Position numbers and translations under genes: made by a program | Notes under the pieces: model-generated | Told to the model about the DNA's origin: nothing | Databases searched by the model: none | What the model saw: the letters and a program-made list of their open reading frames with translations, nothing else | Source of the DNA: GCA-003244245 sp049673305 | Lineage (GTDB): Bacteria; Actinomycetota; Actinomycetes; Mycobacteriales; Pseudonocardiaceae | Assembly (NCBI GenBank): GCA_049673305.1 | Contig: JBATXM010000037.1 | Coordinates: 1 to 29,294, forward strand | Length of the DNA stretch: 29,294 bases | Direction of reading: 5' to 3' | Shown here: one piece after another, positions 22,653 through 29,294 of the stretch | Position numbering within the stretch: the stretch's first letter is position 1 | How the letters are laid out: each line of letters begins with the position of its first letter

Positions 22653-23768
22653 GTGGTCCGCACCGGAGCCAGCGGCGACGCCGGCTTGCCCAGCACCGTC
22701 GCCGTGGTCGGTGGCGGTGTCATCGGGCTGAGCTGCGCCTGGCGCGCGGCGGCTGCGGGATTCGCGGTGACCGTGCACGACCCGGCGCCGGGATCGGGTG
22801 CCTCGCACGTCGCCGCTGGGATGCTCGCTCCGGTTACCGAGGCGGTACCGGTTGAGCCAGCGGTATTCGCGCTGGGGTTGGCCGCGCTGCGCCGCTGGCC
22901 GGATTTCGCCGCTGAGCTCGTAACCGCTGGTGCCGACCCCCGATTGCGGATCGCAGGCACCCTCGTGGTGGCGCTGGACCCCGGTGACCGCGCTGAACTG
23001 GACCGGATCGCCGAGCAGTTGTCCCGAATGGGCAGTGTTGTGGAAGAGCTCTCCGGCCGGCAGGTGCGTCTCCTGGAGCCCTCGCTAGGTCCGCAAGTGT
23101 GCCGGGCGTTGTCTGTCCCGGGGGACTTGTCAGTGGACAACCGGGCGCTGCTCAGCGCGCTGCTGGTGGCATGTCGCGGTGCTGGGGTGGCGTTTGACGC
23201 CCAACGCTGCCAGCGGTTGCCGAGCGCGGACGTCGTCATTCTGGCCGCCGGTGCGCACAGTGCCGCGTTGCATCCCGCGCTGCGCCACGCGATCCGCCCG
23301 GTGAAGGGCGAGATCCTGCGGCTGCGGTGCCGGCCGGGCACCTTGGCGCCGCCGTCACGGACCGTCTGGTCGATCGCCGGTGGATACCACAGCTACCTGG
23401 TGCCCCGCGACGGCGGGCGGCTGGTCCTGGGAGCCACCCAGAGCGAGGTCGGTTTTGACACCGACGTCACCGCCAGCGCGGTGCGCGAGCTGCTCACCGC
23501 CGCTGAACAGGTGCTGCCTGCGATCGCGGAGTACGCCGTGGAGGAGGCGGCGGCGGGGCTACGCCCGGGCAGCCCGGACAACCTGCCGGTGATCGGTGAG
23601 CTGGAGCCCGGCGTGCTCGCGGCGACCGGTCATCATCGGCACGGGATTCTGCTGGCACCGGTGACCGCCGATGCGGTCCTCGCGCTGCTGCGCGGTGAGG
23701 CCGTGCCGGTTGAAGTCGAGGCGGCTACCCCGGCCCGGCTGCGACCTCTCGCGCGGAGCGCGCCATGA
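22653..23768 (+). CDS. thiO: Glycine oxidase ThiO
   Basis: ThiO oxidises glycine to iminoacetate, which ThiG uses for the thiazole ring. The 371-residue FAD enzyme starts with a dinucleotide fold VAVVGGGVIGLSCAWRAAAA, followed by GASHVAAGMLAPVTEA, typical of the DAO/ThiO family. The middle has GDLSVDNRALLSAL; the C-terminal part has RPVKGEILRL, YLVPRDGGRLVLGATQ and AGLRPGSPDNLPVIG, then ATGHHRHGILLAP. The GTG at 22653 is used because a -10 box precedes it by 7 nt; GTG 22644 in the same frame is a less likely alternative. The stop overlaps thiS (ATGA). Confidence 0.93.
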   Translation: MVRTGASGDAGLPSTVAVVGGGVIGLSCAWRAAAAGFAVTVHDPAPGSGASHVAAGMLAPVTEAVPVEPAVFALGLAALRRWPDFAAELVTAGADPRLRIAGTLVVALDPGDRAELDRIAEQLSRMGSVVEELSGRQVRLLEPSLGPQVCRALSVPGDLSVDNRALLSALLVACRGAGVAFDAQRCQRLPSADVVILAAGAHSAALHPALRHAIRPVKGEILRLRCRPGTLAPPSRTVWSIAGGYHSYLVPRDGGRLVLGATQSEVGFDTDVTASAVRELLTAAEQVLPAIAEYAVEEAAAGLRPGSPDNLPVIGELEPGVLAATGHHRHGILLAPVTADAVLALLRGEAVPVEVEAATPARLRPLARSAP

Positions 23769-23965
23769 CGGTGATTGTGAACGGCCATCGGTGGGAACTC
23801 CCCGACGGGGCCACGCTGGCCGATCTGCTCGAGCGGCTCGAGGTGCCCTGCATCGGTGTCGCGGTGGCCTTGGACGGCGCCGTGGCGCCGAGGACGTCCT
23901 GGCCTGATACGGCATTGCGCGACGGCGCCTCGGTCGAGGTGCTGACCGCAGCGCAGGGAGGTTGA
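23765..23965 (+). CDS. thiS: Sulfur carrier protein ThiS
   Basis: ThiS is a ubiquitin-fold protein whose C-terminal Gly-Gly is adenylated and turned into a thiocarboxylate that gives sulfur to the thiazole. The 66 residues have the family start (MTVIVNG), a TLADLLERL helix and VALDGAVAPR strand, and end in GG as required. The ATG overlaps the thiO stop by 4 nt, which implies translational coupling. No separate thiF is in the window, so the activating enzyme must be encoded elsewhere. Confidence 0.95.
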   Translation: MTVIVNGHRWELPDGATLADLLERLEVPCIGVAVALDGAVAPRTSWPDTALRDGASVEVLTAAQGG

Positions 23966-23970
23966 CCCGA

Positions 23971-24735
23971 ATGGCGGACGATCCGCTCATCATCGCTGGG
24001 CGGGAGTTCGGCTCGCGGCTGATCCTGGGAACCGGGGGTGCGCGCAACCTCGCCGTTCTGGAGCAGGCGTTGCTCGCTTCACAGACCGAGCTCACCACGG
24101 TCGCGATTCGCCGGATGGACACCGGTGCGTGCACCGGTGTGCTCGACGTGCTGCGCCGGCACGGGATCGAGCCGCTGCCCAATACCGCGGGCTGTCGCAG
24201 CGCCGCGGAGGCGGTGCTCACCGCGCGGCTGGGCCGCGAAGCGCTGCGAACGTCCTGGGTCAAGCTCGAGGTCATCGCCGACGACCGTACCCTGCTGCCT
24301 GATCCGATCGAGCTGCTTGACGCCGCCGAGCAGCTCGTCGACGACGGCTTCACGGTGCTGCCCTACACCAACGACGACCCGGTGCTGGCCCGCCGGCTGG
24401 CTGACGCGGGCTGCGCGACGGTGATGCCGCTGGGCGCACCGATCGGAACCGGGCTGGGCATCCGCAATCCGCACAACATCGAGATGATCGTGGCGCAGGC
24501 CCCGGTGCCGGTCATCCTCGACGCCGGGATCGGCACCGCCTCGGAGGCGGCCCTGGCGATGGAGCTGGGCTGTGCCGCAGTGCTACTGGCCAGCGCCGTG
24601 ACCCGGGCCGATGATCCGCCACGAATGGCCGAGGCGATGCGACTGGCCGTGCAGGCGGGCCGCCACTCCCGGCTGGCCGGCCGGATCCCGCAACGGTTCT
24701 GGGCCCGAGCCTCCAGCCCCGACCGCGATCCTTAA
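23971..24735 (+). CDS. thiG: Thiazole synthase ThiG
   Basis: ThiG condenses deoxyxylulose phosphate, iminoacetate and ThiS thiocarboxylate into thiazole phosphate. The 254-residue TIM barrel has SRLILGTGGARNL, VAIRR, NTAGCRSAAEAV, Lys98 in WVKLEVI (Schiff-base lysine), VLPYTNDDPVLARRL, VMPLGAPIGTGLGI, DAGIGTASEAALAMELG and LLASAV. The ATG at 23971 has GGGAGG 9 nt upstream; TTG 23962 is rejected because it lacks such a site. It is the last gene of thiO-thiS-thiG, and its TAA overlaps the stop of a convergent small gene. Confidence 0.96.
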   Translation: MADDPLIIAGREFGSRLILGTGGARNLAVLEQALLASQTELTTVAIRRMDTGACTGVLDVLRRHGIEPLPNTAGCRSAAEAVLTARLGREALRTSWVKLEVIADDRTLLPDPIELLDAAEQLVDDGFTVLPYTNDDPVLARRLADAGCATVMPLGAPIGTGLGIRNPHNIEMIVAQAPVPVILDAGIGTASEAALAMELGCAAVLLASAVTRADDPPRMAEAMRLAVQAGRHSRLAGRIPQRFWARASSPDRDP

Positions 24736-25001
24736 CTTTCACGAAGTGAAGCAGCAGGGTGGGTTGTTGGCGCTTTCTCAGCGTATCCAGTTAGCAGGTG
24801 CACCAGTCGCGCCGCCCCCGGGGGGTCCACGGTCAGGTGCACTGGCAGCAGTCCGCCGGGAATCCTGATGGTCAGCAGTGTTCCAGTATCTTTGATGATC
24901 TCCGCTGTGGCGTTGTCGGTTACTATGGCGTCTACCAGCATCAACTCATACTCCATTTCGTGGATTGCTTCGTGGATTGCGTGGACAAGGGTGGAAGGCA
25001 T
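24732..25001 (-). CDS. Small hypothetical protein, convergent with thiG
   Basis: The 89-residue frame starts MPSTLVHAIHEAIHEMEYEL and continues with VDAIVTDNATAEIIKDTG, LLTIRIPGGLLPVHLTVD and a helical end GAARLVHLLTGYAEKA. The strand-strand-helix end resembles that of the next small gene (25073-25318). No family is known to me. The start is uncertain: ATG 25001 or an internal ATG at about 24957, neither with a good ribosome binding site. A 10-bp direct repeat (AATCCACGAA) encodes IHE twice near the start. Its stop overlaps the thiG stop. Confidence 0.5.
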   Translation of the reverse strand: MPSTLVHAIHEAIHEMEYELMLVDAIVTDNATAEIIKDTGTLLTIRIPGGLLPVHLTVDPPGAARLVHLLTGYAEKAPTTHPAASLRES

Positions 25002-25072
25002 CGGGGCTGGCGGCTCTAGTTGGCGGCACCCGCCCCGATGCCGGTCTTGAGGGGTGGCCCGTTATCCCCGGT

Positions 25073-25318
25073 TCATCCCAGCCATACGCTCAGCAGGTTG
25101 CACAGCGTCGTGGCCCCCTGCTCATCCAGGGAGATCACGCACGAGCCAGGGACCTGGGGATCGAGCACGATCGTCCCGTCGCGTTTGCTCACCACCAGGT
25201 TGGTGGCAGCCACCGGACCCTGTTCCAGCTGACATGCCGCCGGGATCTTTTTGCGGCGGTGGCCGCTCGGATGGTTGCCTTTGTCAGGCCCGGACGGACC
25301 ACGTTGCTCGATTGTCAC
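25073..25318 (-). CDS. Small hypothetical protein divergent from the HTH-TPR gene, 81 aa
   Basis: The start is clear: GTG 25318 with AAGGAGG 7 nt upstream. The first 30 residues are polar and basic (HPSGHRRKKI). The rest is strand-rich (VVSKRDGTIVLDPQVPGSCV) and ends with a helix, ISLDEQGATTLCNLLSVWLG. This tail pattern, a strand then xGAxxLxxLLxxWL, recurs in small actinobacterial proteins encoded next to HTH regulators. Function unknown. It is divergent from the HTH-TPR gene with 215 bp between, where both promoters must lie. Confidence 0.65.
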   Translation of the reverse strand: MTIEQRGPSGPDKGNHPSGHRRKKIPAACQLEQGPVAATNLVVSKRDGTIVLDPQVPGSCVISLDEQGATTLCNLLSVWLG

Positions 25319-25533
25319 GGTCGGCCTCCTTGCTGGTGTGGAGCTGGCACGGCTGTTCCCTACCCAGGGCGACAAGGACCCATGCGGACCTGCGACCCTG
25401 GGGGCGTAAGCAATGAGAGAAGGCCATGAGTTGGCAGGTGGGGTAACCGGTGAGGCAGCGCACACTCGACCAGCGTTAGCCTGATGACCAAATTCATGGG
25501 CTGGTAGCCCGACTGATAGGGGGCAGGAAGCGC

Positions 25534-27000
25534 GTGGCTCGTCAACCTGAACACCTCGTTGATCAGCAGCGGAGGCTAGGCCGATACTTGGCGGCCCTGC
25601 GGGAAGCGGCCGGTCTCTGCCAGCCGGATATCGCACGGGCCGTACCCTGCCACCGCACGACCGTGACCCACGCCGAAGCAGGCTCACAGCTGCCCGCAAG
25701 CGACTTCTGGGAAACAGCGGATCGACTCGTCGACGCGAACGGCGCGCTGATCGCCCGCTACGATGAATTGATCCAAGCTAAAGCAGCTCACCTCGCCGAA
25801 CAGCAAGCCAAGCGACGAGCACGAGCTCAAGCCACCGTCGAAGAGCTGGCAACGACTCCTCCACCGATGTCCCCAAAGTCGTCACAAACAGTTATCCAGT
25901 GGAATTCTCATTCCATTATTCTCGCAATACGACAGATGACAGGTGAGGACTTGTCTATTACACGTCGAGAGGCTCTAGCGGCGGGTGCACCCGCAGGGGC
26001 CGCACTGACTGAACCGCTTCAGCAATGGCTATTTCCGATCCACGATGATGTGGAAGTTGCGCCACGTAGGTCCGATTTTTCCTCGACCGAACTCGCTTCA
26101 CTCGAAGGACTAGTAGAGCAATTTAAGAACTGGAACGGTAACGGTGCGCTTGCGCGCAAGGCTGTCATCGCCCAGTTAAAAGATGTCACGGACCGTCTTC
26201 GCGGGGTGTCTTCGGAGCCTTCGACGTGGCGAGCCTTCGGAGTGGCCGCAAAGCTCTCCGAAGTCGTTGCTTCGATGTCGTGGGATGCCGGCTTGCATCG
26301 TTTCGCGCAACGATATTACGTCGCATCTGTACAGTTGGCGAAATTAGCGAACGATGATGGGCTCGCCGCTATCGTGCTCGCAGCACTGGCGCGACAATGC
26401 TACGACCTGGGTCGCCCCCGGGACGGTTTGGAGGTTGTGCGGCTCGCACAATACGGCAGCCGAAAAACCGCAACAGCATTGTTGCGCGCGATGCTGACAA
26501 CACGCGAAGCGTGGGGCTACGCCCAAGTGGGGGACACCCAAGCATTCAATCGTGCCGTTGGTCTTGCCGAGGAGCATTTTTCCGACGGCCCCTCAGACGG
26601 CGATCATCCTGCTATTCAAGATTTTGACGCTGCCGAGCTCGTAGGCACAATCGGTGGGCGCTACCGCGACTTGGCTCGACACGAGCCACGATGGGCTCGG
26701 AAAGCTCAAGACTACACCCAACAGGCACTTAGTTTGCGCCACCCATCACAACTTCGACTTCGCGTTTTCGATCTTATCGGCTTGGCGCGTACGCAATTGA
26801 TCACCGCTGACCCGCAACGTGCGTGTGAGCTGGTTCATCAAGCGATTCCGTGCGTGCAGCCGTGGGCTAATGGGCGAGTTGGCGCAAAACTGCGAGAGTT
26901 CCATCAGGAGGCGTCACAGTACGCGGAAATTCCTGTGGTACGAGACACTCGGGATCTCATCCGAGAGTTGACTTCCTCCAATGGATGGATGATGAGGTAG
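25534..27000 (+). CDS. HTH-TPR transcriptional regulator
   Basis: The 488-residue protein starts with an XRE-like helix-turn-helix (about 10-60; RLGRYLAALREAAGLCQPDI, then HRTTVTHAEAGSQLPASDFW). A charged helix and Pro-rich linker follow. Around 140-165 comes ITRREALAAGAPAGAALTEP, a linker frequent in actinobacterial HTH-TPR regulators. The C-terminal half (about 190-470) is a chain of helical repeats of TPR type (FAQRYYVASVQLAKLANDDG, ALARQCYDLGRPRDGLEVVR, ARKAQDYTQQALSL, IGLARTQLITADPQRA). Such proteins sense a ligand or peptide through the repeats; NsdA of Streptomyces is a relative by layout. GC falls from about 25.9 kb onward, a sign of foreign origin. The next gene begins 3 bp after its stop. 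Confidence 0.8.
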   Translation: MARQPEHLVDQQRRLGRYLAALREAAGLCQPDIARAVPCHRTTVTHAEAGSQLPASDFWETADRLVDANGALIARYDELIQAKAAHLAEQQAKRRARAQATVEELATTPPPMSPKSSQTVIQWNSHSIILAIRQMTGEDLSITRREALAAGAPAGAALTEPLQQWLFPIHDDVEVAPRRSDFSSTELASLEGLVEQFKNWNGNGALARKAVIAQLKDVTDRLRGVSSEPSTWRAFGVAAKLSEVVASMSWDAGLHRFAQRYYVASVQLAKLANDDGLAAIVLAALARQCYDLGRPRDGLEVVRLAQYGSRKTATALLRAMLTTREAWGYAQVGDTQAFNRAVGLAEEHFSDGPSDGDHPAIQDFDAAELVGTIGGRYRDLARHEPRWARKAQDYTQQALSLRHPSQLRLRVFDLIGLARTQLITADPQRACELVHQAIPCVQPWANGRVGAKLREFHQEASQYAEIPVVRDTRDLIRELTSSNGWMMR

Positions 27001-27003
27001 ACA

Positions 27004-27486
27004 TTGCCGCGAATCGGAATAACTGGTCACATGAATCTTTCTCGCGACAGTGTGCCTCTCATTACTGAGGCGCTTCATGACGTCTTGAAGAACTACGGTG
27101 AGGGTAAGCTGGTCGGTATTTCTTGCCTAGCGCAAGGCTCAGATCAAATCTTCGCCAGAGTGGTATTGGAATATGGCGGCGCCGTTGAAGTGGTCCTCCC
27201 GGCCCCTGATTACCGAGAGCGGAAGATTGAGCCCGACAATTTAGCGGAGTTCGATGACCTCATGAGTCGCGCTCACGTGGTGCGGACGTTGCCCTGCGAG
27301 AAATCCGACGGGGATGCGTACATGGCGGCGAGCGCGGAAATGCTCGACTCTGTTGACTCTCTCATTGCGGTATGGGATGGCAACCCTTCCGGGGGCTACT
27401 CGGGTACCGCCGATGTCGTGGCAGCCGCACGCAAGCGCGGGATACCGGTCAAGGTGGTGTGGCCCGATGGTGCGCGTCGCGATTGA
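27004..27486 (+). CDS. SLOG-fold (DprA/LOG-like) nucleotide-binding protein
   Basis: The 160-residue protein begins PRIGITGHMNLSRDS and has KLVGISCLAQGSDQIFARVV followed by LEYGG, VEVVLPAPDYRERK, MAASAEMLDSVDSLIAVWDG and GGYSGTADVVAAARKRGIPV. The Gly-rich first loop, the GxDxxF/A helix, the VDxLxAVWDG strand and the GGTxD/A-type loop fit the SLOG superfamily (a Rossmann-like fold related to DprA, LOG and TIR-associated sensors), members of which bind or process nucleotides. The TTG at 27004 follows the regulator's stop by 3 bp, so translational coupling is likely. Its end overlaps the next gene. SLOG proteins are predicted parts of nucleotide-based conflict systems; its role here is inferred only. 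Confidence 0.7.
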   Translation: MPRIGITGHMNLSRDSVPLITEALHDVLKNYGEGKLVGISCLAQGSDQIFARVVLEYGGAVEVVLPAPDYRERKIEPDNLAEFDDLMSRAHVVRTLPCEKSDGDAYMAASAEMLDSVDSLIAVWDGNPSGGYSGTADVVAAARKRGIPVKVVWPDGARRD

Positions 27487-27817
27487 GATGTTTGTCATCG
27501 AGGTCCGCAACGCTGAGCTGATGGAGACTGTGGTCAAGGAAGCCAAACGCCTCGATATCGCCAACGGGGCGATCGTCAGCTTGATCGGTGCCGTGGACAG
27601 CTTCACCATCTCCACCATGCCCAAACACGATGCCACCGAGGACGTCATCACCGACTACTCCCTACCGGCCGAGATGACGGGTACTGGCAAGATCACCAAC
27701 GGCGCGGTTCACATCCACGCTGTCATGGCCGTAGAAGGTGATCAAGCAGTCGCCGGTCACCTCCACCGCGAAGAAATCGGAACGTTCTTCGCCCGCGCCT
27801 ACGTCATCCCCTGTTGA
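27467..27817 (+). CDS. PCC (DUF296)-domain protein
   Basis: The 116-residue protein is almost wholly one PCC/PPC domain (plants and prokaryotes conserved domain). It has ETVVKEAKRLDIANGAIVSL followed by IGAVDSFTIS, then a TGTGKITNGAVHIHAVMAVE strand pair and AVAGHLHREEIGTFFARAYV at the end. The conserved GHL and the His-rich strand are present. Bacterial PCC proteins form trimers; their substrate is unknown. The start is ATG 27467 (AGGTGG upstream, overlapping the SLOG gene by 20 nt) or ATG 27488. Gene order and overlap indicate one transcript with the HTH-TPR and SLOG genes. Confidence 0.75.
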   Translation: MVRVAIEMFVIEVRNAELMETVVKEAKRLDIANGAIVSLIGAVDSFTISTMPKHDATEDVITDYSLPAEMTGTGKITNGAVHIHAVMAVEGDQAVAGHLHREEIGTFFARAYVIPC

Positions 27818-28444
27818 GGCTCGCGTGATCCTCAGGCAGTGCTACAACCGCACATCGTGATGTGTGATGTGGCAACGTGGCCCGTGCGCGGTCGCTGCTG
27901 TCCGTGAACTGGACGTCACCGACGTCTTTGGGCTGTTTTACGTAGGTCTTGTCGAGTTCACGACTCTGGGTCTCGCCCGTCCGCCCGATAGGTCCGGCGT
28001 ACGGGATCGAAGATCACGAACTGTGGCTGCCATGGTAGCCATGCAGGGGGAGATTTTTTGCCGAATTATTTGATCTCAATCAGTGGCCGACAGACATGAT
28101 CGCTTTTGGGTGCGTAGAACGACACGGGTTGTCGCTGAACGCACCAAAACAGCGATCATGGTGCCGCCTAAAGTGTGTCCCACGGTCCCGCTGGCGATAT
28201 CACCAGATGTCACCACGCGAGCACCCGAGCACGCCACAACCAGCCACAACACCTCAAAAACCACAGGATGCGGCTGTAGTGCTAGCGCAAGGATCAGATC
28301 CAATTCCGCGATTTAGCGGATGAGTGGATCTTGACTTGGATTTGTTGATCTTTTTGGGGTCGTTTCCGTGGTGGAGGCAGGCTGAGTGCCCGAGTGTCGC
28401 CTCGGGTGAGCGGGTTCCGGGGTTGTCGGGGCCGTGTGGCTTGG
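27818..28444. other. Gene-free stretch between the PCC gene and the IS1380 transposase
   Basis: No convincing coding frame exists in this 627-bp stretch. A weak TGAGG/CCTCA hairpin lies just after the PCC stop (27815-27834). The main structure is the long inverted repeat at 28095-28160. A CCGC-N6-GCGG palindrome near 28306-28319 and the AT-richer 28320-28370 may mark the outer end of the IS1380 element, which I cannot define without the other end. Confidence 0.4.
28095..28160. repeat. Long imperfect hairpin with nested stem
   Basis: Arms at 28095-28115 and 28139-28160 match over 21-22 bases except for one indel and one mismatch (outer part CATGATCGCT and AGCGATCATG). Inside, CGACA (28120-28124) and TGTCG (28130-28134) form a second stem around a 5-nt loop. 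The overall 66-bp structure resembles a miniature mobile element or palindromic repeat more than a terminator. Confidence 0.65.
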
Positions 28445-29294
28445 TCAGGACGTTGTGGGGAGGGCGCGCAGCCGGGCGAGAACCTCGTTGAGCGGGTGAT
28501 GTCCCGGGGGTAGTCGCAGGTCGAGCGCGCCGGCGTGGCGGATTAGGCGTGCGGGTACGCGGATCAGCTTGTGACAGAGGGTGGCGATCATGGCTTGGCC
28601 GTCGCGGACGCCGTGGCCGAAGAGCCGGCAGCCGGGTCCGGGGGTGGCGGTGAGCTGGTGCGGCCAGCCCGCGATGTTGACCGCGAGGAGTGCCCCCCAC
28701 ATCCACGCCGTGTTGACCTCGGGGTATCCGGAGGGTAGATGCCGCAAGGCGGCTCCAAACTTGGCATCTTTGAACACGTTTTCGATCGCGGTGCGGTGGC
28801 GGTACCAGTGCTCGACCGCGGCGGCTTGGTCCGGGGTGCTGACGTCGAGGTCGGTCACGATGAACGAGTAGCCGTACACCGCGTCGGCGGCGGCGAGCTC
28901 GGTGATCGGCAGGGCGCGCTGGTCGGGGTGCGGGGTGCGGCGGCGCCTCGACCGCGGGTCGGCGCTGACCCGCTCGGGGGCCAGGCGGACCCGGCGGATC
29001 AGCAACCGGGTGGTCGAAGGCCACCAGTCCGGGCGGTACCGGGTCACCGTGACCTGCGCGCCGTCCATGTCGATCGCGTCGATCCAGTCATCCTCGGCGA
29101 CACCGGCCAGGATCCGCCACAGCGGGGTGATGCGCTTGGCCCCGATCGCGAACCCGACACCGGCTGACATCGCGGCGCGGGCCAGCGCACCGGCGAAGTA
29201 GCCGGCGTCGGCACGCGGCAGGACCCGCCCGGCCCGCGCCGGTGCGGGCAGCGCCGCCAGTGCGCGACCCAACAGCTCCGCGGCGTGGCCGCGG
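28445..29294 (-). mobile_element. IS1380-family transposase, 5' part beyond the window
   Basis: The minus-strand frame is open to the right edge; at least 283 residues are seen, and the N-terminus lies outside the window. The C-terminal DDE domain of IS1380 transposases is recognisable: RADAGYFAGALARAA, VGFAIGAKRITPLWR, DWIDAIDMDGAQV, YRPDWWPSTTRLLIRRVRL, ITELAAADAVYGYSFIVTDL, the YRHRTAIENVFKDAKFG block (catalytic Glu region), LRHLPSGYPEVNTAWMWGAL and a LRLPPGHHPLNEVLARLRAL tail. No frameshift or stop interrupts the visible part. The downstream terminal inverted repeat should lie within 28170-28444 but is not identified. Confidence 0.9.

Noticed and set aside
22600..22660. TPP riboswitch ahead of the thi genes
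   Set aside because: Only 31 bp separate the two start codons and no thi-box sequence is present.
22622..23341. Upstream extension of the thiE frame
   Set aside because: It is the mirror of thiO coding sequence. ThiE proteins normally begin near the Met at 22621.
27864..28073. Short plus-strand frame before the palindrome
   Set aside because: It has no start signal. Its composition is mixed and no motif is seen. It may be noise or a deeply decayed gene.
28076..28323. Overlapping frames on both strands across the palindrome
   Set aside because: They are open by chance through the inverted repeat. None has a ribosome binding site or a recognisable motif.

Overview
The window is high-GC DNA from a filamentous actinomycete, most likely of the Pseudonocardiales. 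The evidence is the strong G/C third-position bias, frequent GTG starts, several TAnnnT -10 boxes placed 6-7 nt before a start codon (leaderless transcripts), an XRE(DUF5753)-DUF397 regulator pair, HTH-TPR regulators and actinobacterial-type IS1380 and ISAs1 transposases. No species can be named from the sequence alone.

Layout. 1-6.3 kb is a worn accessory zone with small hypothetical genes and many broken ones: an ISAs1 transposase fragment, a 20-bp inverted-repeat pair, a terminase-small-subunit-like stub, a CHAT-protein N-terminal remnant, a PIN toxin/antitoxin pair split by a 156-bp insertion, and an S66 peptidase with an internal deletion. Intact genes there are a DUF4190-type membrane protein and a yeast-type cytosine deaminase. 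At 6.3-7.7 kb lie a tRNA-Gln(CUG) and a Gln/Ala heptad-repeat gene with two in-frame amber codons at glutamine positions, ending in a strong terminator. From 7.7 to 13.7 kb the DNA is ordinary metabolism: a PlsC-type acyltransferase, a convergent acyl-ACP desaturase, and a dhaK-dhaL-dhaM operon whose last gene fuses DhaM, HPr and a complete PTS enzyme I.

13.7-15.7 kb holds an XRE/DUF397 regulatory module with a decayed second copy beside it and a palindrome TTGCA-N5-TGCAA occurring three times. 15.8-17.3 kb is a berberine-bridge-type flavoenzyme of lower GC. 17.5-20.7 kb is a PHP/zinc-ribbon/UvrD helicase fusion. 21.0-22.0 kb encodes a secreted S1 protease. 22.0-24.7 kb is a thiamine thiazole cluster, thiE divergent from thiO-thiS-thiG, with back-to-back leaderless promoters. 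24.7-27.8 kb has two small hypothetical genes and an apparent three-gene cassette: an HTH-TPR regulator, a SLOG-fold protein and a PCC(DUF296)-domain protein. The window ends in an IS1380 transposase that runs off the right edge, preceded by a long imperfect hairpin.

How the genes work together. dhaKLM should form a self-contained PEP-to-dihydroxyacetone phosphorelay. thiO, thiS and thiG make the thiazole phosphate that ThiE couples to the pyrimidine. The acyltransferase and desaturase both act on membrane lipid acyl chains. The best candidate for an undescribed system is the HTH-TPR/SLOG/PCC cassette at 25.5-27.8 kb. The amber-interrupted heptad gene and the PHP-UvrD fusion are the next most interesting.
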